Assembly (NCBI GenBank): GCA_027627225.1
Contig: CM051029.1
Coordinates: forward strand, 1,723,501-1,787,500
Length of the DNA: 64,000 bases
From: Congeria kusceri
Lineage: Eukaryota; Mollusca; Bivalvia; Myida; Dreissenidae
Direction: 5' to 3'
A model generated the notes under the pieces. The model worked only from the letters and a program-made list of their open reading frames with translations, was not told the DNA's origin and ran no database searches. Every line of letters begins with the position of its first letter. The stretch's first letter is position 1. Shown piece by piece: positions 57,156 through 64,000 of the stretch. The translations under genes were made by a program, and so were the position numbers.

Positions 57156-57216
57156 GCCAGAAGGCAGCCATACAATACGAAATACCAGGCCAATATGAAG
57201 ATCTCGTGATGGAAAT
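57156..57216 (+). CDS. copy C tail exon 1, YEIP and YEDL
   Basis: Acceptor TTGCAG at 57155, donor GTAAGA at 57217, phase 2 out. GQKAAIQYEIPGQ followed by YEDLVMEM. Tandem tyrosines eight residues apart. Copy B keeps only the second. Confidence 0.75.
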
Positions 57217-57410
57217 GTAAGACATTGTATGACCGACATTACTATATATGTGTTGAAATCATATGAATCGGGTAATCTGATACATTGGTGGGTTTGTCTT
57301 TGTCTACGCATATAAAGATAACGGCTATAAGAACCACTCGTCTCAACACGATTTAATAAGTAAAACATATTGCAAATATTTCCAAATCATTATGTTTGTT
57401 TTATATTCAG

Positions 57411-57463
57411 GCAAACTAGCAACTTCTCAAACACAGACGGAAGTTATTCAACCTACATATTTG
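57411..57463 (+). CDS. copy C tail exon 2
   Basis: Acceptor TATTCAG at 57410, donor GTAATG at 57464. QTSNFSNTDGSYSTYIFG. Returns to phase 1. Confidence 0.7.
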
Positions 57464-57690
57464 GTAATGGCAATAGTTGCCATTATTAATGTTAAAGTCA
57501 GTAAGCCCACTACGTTAATAAAGCGTATTCATATGCTACTCATTCTGATATATTTTCGGATGGACACAGGCATGTTTAATATGTAACACTTACTTCATTT
57601 ACCTCTTATTACATAAGTAGAATGTCTGAGCGCTACTATTTGAATACCAATCCCGTCAGCTATGTTCACTGTTGTTTCTTTTTATGGCAG

Positions 57691-57887
57691 ATGCTCCAGC
57701 TTCCTGTCGTGGAAATACTTATGAGACACTTGAAGAACTAGAAGTCCGTGAATATGCGACTCTTTACTCTGAGGACACTCGGCGAGCCATCAACACTTCG
57801 TCAGACTTTCAACCTGATATGTCAGGACAAATCGTGTCAGCAGAAGACGATCGGGAATACGTTAATATGAAGCTTTCTGCACTGTAA
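57691..57887 (+). CDS. copy C tail exon 3, YETL, YATL, YVNM and stop
   Basis: Acceptor ATGGCAG at 57690; TAA at 57885-57887. DAPASCRGNTYETLEELE, VREYATLYSEDTRR, and DDREYVNMKLSAL at the C-terminus. NTYETL and EYATL are YxxL sites spaced about 14 residues apart. YVNM fits both the YxxM (PI3-kinase p85) and YxN (Grb2) SH2 consensus. Acidic context is typical of tyrosine-kinase substrates. Confidence 0.8.
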
Positions 57888-58121
57888 ATGGTTTATTTAC
57901 GATTCGATGCTGCTGCCTGTTTACTAAACGACAGGAAACAAATCAACACATGTAGCTGTAAATGTTTTGTATCAGATGGTAGTAAGTAGTAATATAATAC
58001 ATATAATATAATTGTCAAAAATTACATTTTATACATAGCCTAACTGAATGGTTGGGTTAAAGTCATATGATACAATTTATCAAATCGGATTCATTTTCCC
58101 CTAAATATAATATTTTGTGGT

Positions 58122-58127
58122 AATAAA
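58122..58127 (+). terminator. polyadenylation signal AATAAA, copy C
   Basis: AATAAA about 235 bases after the copy C stop codon, a reasonable 3' UTR length. Confidence 0.5.
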
Positions 58128-58129
58128 AT

Positions 58130-61100
58130 CTGTATGAAATCAGTACACGACGTCAATTTGTACATTTATGTTAAATAATTATTTGATTAAGTCGTAAACA
58201 TTTCGTTCCTGTTTTCTTCAAATATAATCAAATGAACAGTTGCTCACAAACGCTCTACATATCACAAGTACTCACAATTTCACTACACCAGTAATGATTC
58301 TATATGCTCATTTACATCATGTTAATTGCGATTTCGTAGATATGTATCTGTGTATTATTGATGGTACTCGTCCAAAAAAAGGTCCAATTACAAGAACACA
58401 GCAATGTTCATTAAATGGTTGCTACGTCTTTACCACAATAACATAATTTGACTAACACCACTGAGCATTCAAGGCGACATAATTTGTCATCCTCTAACAA
58501 ATGATGAAATATACTTGAGTAAAGTTCGGACACATTAACCTGACATTCATGTTCTCGTGAATAGCACAATACACGCTTGAAATATATCCTATATTAATAG
58601 TAGGTTTTGTTCGTACACGTGTTTCAAGTTATTATCGATGACAAAACTGTATCGTTAGTGGAATACATCGATTCAACAGGATTTCATGACTTAAACCATA
58701 TTTTATATTCAGGGCAAAGTACTTGACATGTACGCATTCATGGAGGTCAGTGTCAGGTTAATGTATCCGAGCTATAGTCCAAAATAAACTCAGTACGCAG
58801 CCAGATTTAGATATTATTTCGAGCATCCACATTGCATCATGAATATCTTAAAATTAATAATAGTGCATCTGCTTACCTGTAATTGTGCCTTTATTGAACA
58901 AGACCATTCTGTGCGAAAATTGTATTGCTTAAAGGTCTTCAGACATATGTTCTGGAACTCCTGCTTAAAACATATCAACAACGACAGGTGATATTGTATA
59001 TCATCATATTAATCACATTCAAAATGAAACAAAAACATGAACATGCACATCATTAAAATGTTAGTTCGGTATAGCGATTTCAGTGTGATGAGTTATATAA
59101 ATTTAACCGATTAGTAATCAACAAATGCTTTTGTACTGCAACATAATTTTTGGATTTGATTTTACTTATATTTCAGGCGGCCGTGATTAAATTGAATAAT
59201 ACTAATGACACTAAGAAACATTTACGAACATACTTTATAGCATGGACCGGTTGAATGCGGAAGTTTAATTCCATATATAGAGCGTCTATACACATTTATA
59301 CACATTTATGCAAATTGAAATAACACACTGCTTACATACCGCATGCACAATATTTATTGTGCACATTATTACAGTACTATAACTACAGTGAATATTTATT
59401 ATAATATCGCGCTTCCTATTACCTAATGTATTCCATTATGTTTCATGTATTATGTTTTAGGAGTATTCGCTAAATCTACCATCACTGTATGACACTAGTT
59501 TTTGATGAACTGGTTTTAAACTTCTCTGATGCAAATTATTCCTTATATGCAAAACTATTTTCAAAACATTTCAGACGAATGATTTTACAGATTAAATGTA
59601 TGCAATGTTTGTTTGCAAACTTTCTCATAGCAGTAAGACAATAGTTTAATACGATTGTAAGAACGGTTTATCAATACAGCGGATCTAAAGCTTGTAATTG
59701 GAAAAAACAATCGTGCAAGCCTGTTTAAAAAAAAAATTTATTATTTGAATCAATGCAACCTATTATCAGCGCGAAAATATTTATAACATAATACATTTGC
59801 CCGCAATCTACCGGGACGCAGCTTTTTGTTGCATAGACAAACTGGAAATGAAATGGCGTGATAAGAAATCAGGAATTTATCCAAAAAAATAACGTGTAAA
59901 AGAAGTGGTAAGCAAAAACAAAATCAAATATGACACTCCAGATGTATGAAAAATGAATGAAACAACAGAAACATTATTTGCATCATGCGATCATTTTTGT
60001 CAAGCAAGTTGCCAATCGCACAATTGCAAAAGACATAACAAAATGGACAACACACAACACAAAGGGTCATATGTTATGGCATTCAGACATCGTTCATATT
60101 TACCTATATACGCCATGTCTATACGCGATATACTGATGCTTACACAATACAAGACATTGACTAATGGAGACATTAATAATACATGGTATTCGACCTTTTA
60201 TGTTTACATCATTTTTTGTACGAGTACAACGATTACAAAAATTGAATCAATACCAATTATAGCAACTATTAGTTGCACGGAATGGAGTTGTTAATATGCA
60301 AGATACAGTAGTCACATCACTGTCAGATTTTCCATATAAGGGCATTACCAAAGGCGGTATCATGTGATACAGGGTAAATGTAGCTAAGATGTACCCGGAT
60401 GTACGTGAAACAACTTCTAAAGTATATTTAATATTTCACAAAGCGTGTACTACTGCTCAGAAATTGTCACTACATTTCGCTCATATCAAGGGATATAATA
60501 CGATGCATGTTACTAACGTAGAGCGCACGGATATTATCGCCCCTTTACATTAATCCTAGTTTTAAGGTTAAGATCAAGCAACTGATTACTTAAATTAACA
60601 AGTGTGTCACTACTGAGCTCGCGTACGTTTAATGTGTATATTTAACAATAAATCGAAACTAATCCAATTATGTTACCTAACAATGCTTTTGTTTATGTCA
60701 CTATTGGGCTCATGTACGTGTAGTGTGTATGTTAAACATTAAACCATAACTAAAACGTCGACATAAATGTACATGTTTACATTAAGAACGTAAAACTAGT
60801 TTCAAACCTTGTACAACTAGTACAATGACTACTGTATTGATATGTTTTTATTTATTTCATTTCCGTGTTTCTTTCCTGTGCATGTTTGTATGTTTTTTCA
60901 TACTTTATTATGTTTTTGTTTCTTTATGCGCGTGTAAAATGTATATAAATATGCACTAAATGCAACTGGACTATGTCCGTTCGTTAAACGTGTGATATGC
61001 GCGTAATATGATTTAGGCTTGTGTACATGATTTTAAGATCTGTGTCATGTTATGTAATCGGTTGTTGTATGCCTACTTCTAATCAAATCTGCGTAACAAA

Positions 61101-61565
61101 TAATTACTTTCAAATGTATATATACATTTGACTTACTTTATTAATTGCTATTGCAAACAGATTATAGTTGTTGAGACATAGTAATGCCGGGTTAAATGTA
61201 TGATTTAATGTTAAGGTTTAATACTTGCGTTACTAGTGCTATGATAACATGTACCCATGATCTGCCCTCAAATAGTGTGCCAAATACCAGTGATAAAGAT
61301 TGATACACGTGTGTAGTTTAACATGATACTAGCATATAATCATTGAGCACGTAAACACGGACAATTAATTAGAAGCAATTATACATGTATGCGTTAACTG
61401 AAATCAGGAGTGATTTTATTTAATTCTGTATTGTGTTCACAAATAAAAAATAGATACGTGTACCAAAGGAATGTTACGAAAATGTACACATAGAGGAAGT
61501 ATAATAATACGTTAATGAGCAGCTGTGTGCGTTACGGTTGAAAGTGTTTTTTTAAGGAAATTATA
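58130..61565. other. intergenic stretch between copy C and next gene
   Basis: AT-rich with no exon, RNA gene or strong repeat seen. The longest open frame (59953-60294) lacks domains, signal sequence or splice context. Confidence 0.4.
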
Positions 61566-61570
61566 ACAAT

Positions 61571-61646
61571 ATGAACAGAGGCTGCAGTAAACCAAGCATG
61601 CTTCAGCTTCGATGTGTCTTGATCTTTGTCGCGCATTTACTACTAG
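61571..61646 (+). CDS. signal-peptide exon of a further gene (rest outside window)
   Basis: ATG at 61571 opens 25 codons plus one base. A basic, cysteine-containing start (MNRGCSKPSMLQLRC) is followed by a strong hydrophobic core (VLIFVAHLLL), ending CTAG|GTATGT at 61647, phase 1. It has the same layout as gene D exon 1. By position and phase it probably begins another member of the receptor cluster, but no Ig exon appears before the window ends. Confidence 0.6.
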
Positions 61647-62739
61647 GTATGTACATTTGTTTATATACAATTAACAACTCAACAAGTATGTATCATATCA
61701 CACAGTGCCATGAGTTTATCTAAACTCTTATACTTGTCATCCTTTGCACTTTCGGTTGTATACATCTTATTATACGTGTGCACATGCAGATGCGCAAAAA
61801 AACTAAATCGATTAGTACATGTGTACTGTTTTTCTTGTCGTAATAGTGGAATGCTATCATGTTGCTGCAAATGTCACTTAAACATTAGTATGACCAATAC
61901 CATCGTAAACATCAACCTTAGAGCACATATCATTTATTCATTGTTCACGCCCGTATACTCGCTCACTCACTCATGTATTTAGTCAATTACTAACTGACTC
62001 TCTCACAGTAGCAATATGAATGATTTGTATGAACATTTCATTTAAAAGCGGCACGAAATGCTAGGTATTAGGTGTATTCAAACATTTCGCATTAAGTTAC
62101 GTACATAAGCTTAGTTTTTAATATTAACTTCTTCCTCCTTGGCTTTGTATCTCTCTGTGAGCAATATATAAATCTTCATGCAAATCCATGAACACACTTG
62201 CCGACATTGGATAAACACTTTATGCTCATAAATTGTTAGAATACCCATTTGTATACAGAACCGTGGCAATAAAGCTTGCTTCTTTCTCAATACGATTTTT
62301 GGTATTGTAGTGCATATTATATTTAATTTACACAATTGTAAGTGACCGGTTAAACTATATGAAATGGAAAAAATATGATGATGCATGCTATTGATTAAAT
62401 TGGCTGTGCTTCGTAAATGTTGTTTAGTTTTTTGTATGAATATAAAACACATATTAACAATTAAAACAATCGTTTACAGTGTAGTTTAAATTTGCAATAT
62501 ATATGACAACGACATATACCCACGTTTGAATCGTTTGTTGTTTCTAGTCATACGAAACTAGTTCATGACCACACATTGGTATAGTGCAAAATTATATACC
62601 TGACACTCATTAATCTTCGTGACACACCGTAAGTGTGTTATGTTGTTTGCAATGTTTCAGACGAGTTTCTTTTATTGGAATTTATGTTTTGTAACAATTT
62701 TAATACGGGGTAGCGAGAGTGATATTTATTGGTATTGTG

Positions 62740-62795
62740 ATATGATTGCTAGCGCCGCACGCCATCAGACGGAGTTCGATTCCTTATGATAGCGA
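62740..62795 (+). repeat. tRNA-like fragment
   Basis: 'gctagcgccgcacgccatca' followed by 'ggagttcgattcc' resembles Pol III A and B box words at close spacing. Truncated and not a functional tRNA. Confidence 0.35.
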
Positions 62796-62999
62796 AAGTT
62801 TGCAAAATGTTTATGAGTTATTCTTAAAATATGCATATCATGAGATATTAATTGTAAAAATGTATCATCAATTTTGTTTTGGATCATATTAATATGTATT
62901 TCTGTTATTTTTATATTATTCAAACAGAAAGGCATGTTACATGTTAAGGATCGGTTTCGTTTAATAATTATAATAATAATGTGTAAAATGCTCATGTTT

Positions 63000-63095
63000 A
63001 TAAAATGTCGACGTCGTTACTCGAACTCCAAACTTCGCATCCCAAGCGCGGCCTCTGTTCCACTTCACCATCTGCGCTTTACGATTTATAAACAT
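63000..63095 (-). repeat. tRNA-like fragment
   Basis: On the minus strand 'agcgcagatggtgaagtgg' and 'ttggagttcgagtaacg' resemble A and B boxes about 40 bases apart. Likely SINE-derived. Confidence 0.4.
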
Positions 63096-64000
63096 ATACG
63101 ATATTAATTTACATTCTGGAATTTCCTATGATACGTTCGATTCTTGCCGTAGTATCTATAAATAAATCCCGATTGCATACGGAATATTAATGAGTGTCAG
63201 GTCAATAATTTCACACTATAGTTGACACAAGAGTTGTATATCTTGTGAATAATATAATCTAAACACGCACTCGGAAAAATTATGTGTTGGCGAATATTCG
63301 ACTAATGGAATATGTATTGCATTGTAATTTTATAGATAAATAATCGACGCAGTTTACCGGTACTTCTGTGTGCCAATATAACTCATACGTATTAACAATG
63401 GATCAATTAGTTGATTTAAGATCGTTCTTTGTACTGGATTCATAACTTGTCAGCGATGTTTCTCAACTACGTATTTAATCGTTGATAATGATGCATAGAT
63501 CACATTTAAAGGTACCCTATCGTGAACGCATGTTTGAAAATGTGTGTGAAGTATATTTGCAAATGGATACTTGGATAAATTCAATAGCCGTAGCCTCGCC
63601 TAAAGGTTATCACATCAAGACCAATAAATAATACCCGTACACGGATTGCAAACAAGCTTGCCAATGCATAAACACTTTGACAGCTAAGTAAATATATAAT
63701 ATACGTTGTATTAAATGTATACCCAATACTTAATAACATACAAATACGTCACTAAATAAACACACGCAAAGTACTAATCAGACAGGCCAGAAATGATTGC
63801 GTTTTTATAAATATATTTCTTTTATCAAATGTTTGCACTTCAGCAATTGAAAAAAAATAAAGAAATGCATGTATAAATAACACTTTATTCTCTTGTACAT
63901 ACTGACTAAACAGCAATAGGCCAGATCTCTAGTATGAAAAAACCTATGTACTATTTTGATAGACAATTCCTAGAGTACATAATATTTGCAAAACATGTAC

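Larger units (their letters stand above)
51372..57887 (+). pseudogene. Ig/FN3 receptor copy C (eight Ig, FN3, membrane, long tyrosine-motif tail), damaged
   Basis: Thirteen plus-strand exons, partners of copy B exons 2-13 plus one extra tail exon. Order: Ig2-Ig9, FN3, membrane, three tail exons, stop TAA at 57885. Five Ig exons (52322, 53118, 53526, 54803, 55203) and all membrane and tail exons are intact. The tail from 56226 is a single open frame of about 103 residues with YEIP, YEDL, YETL, YATL and YVNM. Lesions: the first exon's donor is TT instead of GT; frameshift and stop in Ig3; destroyed acceptor, frameshift and TAG stop in Ig7; TGA in FN3 at 55883. No Ig1 or signal exon was found. 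The intact tail beside a broken FN3 suggests recent inactivation, or assembly errors. AATAAA at 58122 fits as polyadenylation signal. Expected role, if functional: surface receptor signalling through SH2 partners. Confidence 0.75.
61655..64000. other. first intron or spacer at the right edge
   Basis: AT-rich, no exon recognised. Two short tRNA-like segments are listed separately. Confidence 0.4.

Noticed and set aside
59953..60294. 113-codon open frame
   Set aside because: AT-rich, no signal peptide, domain or splice sites, and no similarity to neighbours that I could see.
61679..61982. Overlapping plus and minus frames after the signal exon at 61571
   Set aside because: They lie in the presumed first intron, lack Ig motifs and end by chance.

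Overview
The window looks like nuclear DNA of an invertebrate animal, most likely a heterodont bivalve mollusc (zebra-mussel-like; the species is inferred, not shown). It is AT-rich, the genes are split into short exons by introns with ordinary animal splice sites, and the dispersed repeats are of kinds common in bivalves: a Mutator-like transposase exon, a hAT remnant, a 160-bp tandem array rich in 'ccccaggggcata', tRNA-like repeats and long microsatellites. No bacterial-type gene, operon, CRISPR array or rRNA gene was seen.

The core of the window is a family of cell-surface receptors. Three paralogous genes share one exon order: up to nine immunoglobulin (Ig) domains, one fibronectin type III (FN3) domain, one membrane segment and a tail with tyrosine motifs. 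Copy A lies on the minus strand (1.9-6.4 kb, Ig1-Ig8 visible). Copy B is on the plus strand (21.9-30.6 kb, nine Ig exons, FN3, membrane, short tail). Copy C is on the plus strand (51.4-57.9 kb, eight Ig exons, FN3, membrane, full tail). Nearly all ectodomain exons are phase 1 at both ends. The architecture recalls nephrin or CD22-type adhesion and inhibitory receptors; that is an analogy, not proven orthology. Each copy carries its own private lesions (frameshifts, in-frame stops, damaged splice sites). As assembled they are therefore decayed paralogues, receptors with skippable bad exons, or genes with uncorrected assembly errors.

Between A and B, a smaller gene D (8.56-14.63 kb, plus) encodes a 243-residue single-Ig membrane protein in six exons. 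It is the only complete, fully open gene model here. It is head-to-head with A across about 2.1 kb. At 61.57 kb a clean signal-peptide exon begins what is probably a further gene running out of the window. Between B and C (37.8-40.1 kb) are exons of a decayed receptor-type tyrosine phosphatase, mostly its second, non-catalytic-type domain.

Region by region: 0-1.4 kb, Mutator-like transposase exon; 1.9-6.4, copy A; 8.5-14.6, gene D with a hairpin repeat and a hAT remnant in its last intron; 15-21.8, repeats, including a GC-rich degenerate tandem block at 19.2-20.9; 21.9-30.6, copy B; 30.8-32, second copy of the gene D intron repeat; 32-37.8, AT-rich DNA with a LINE fragment; 37.8-40.1, phosphatase remnant; 41.2-43.9, 160-bp array; 44-51.3, gene-poor with GAGT and GA repeats and a palindromic element; 51.4-57.9, copy C; 58-64, gene-poor with the signal exon at 61.57.

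If expressed, the receptors would act at the cell surface. The copy C tail has YxxL, YEIP and YVNM motifs, expected from known SH2 specificities to recruit phosphatases, PI3-kinase or Grb2-like adaptors. Gene D and copy A may share regulation. These functional links are inference.
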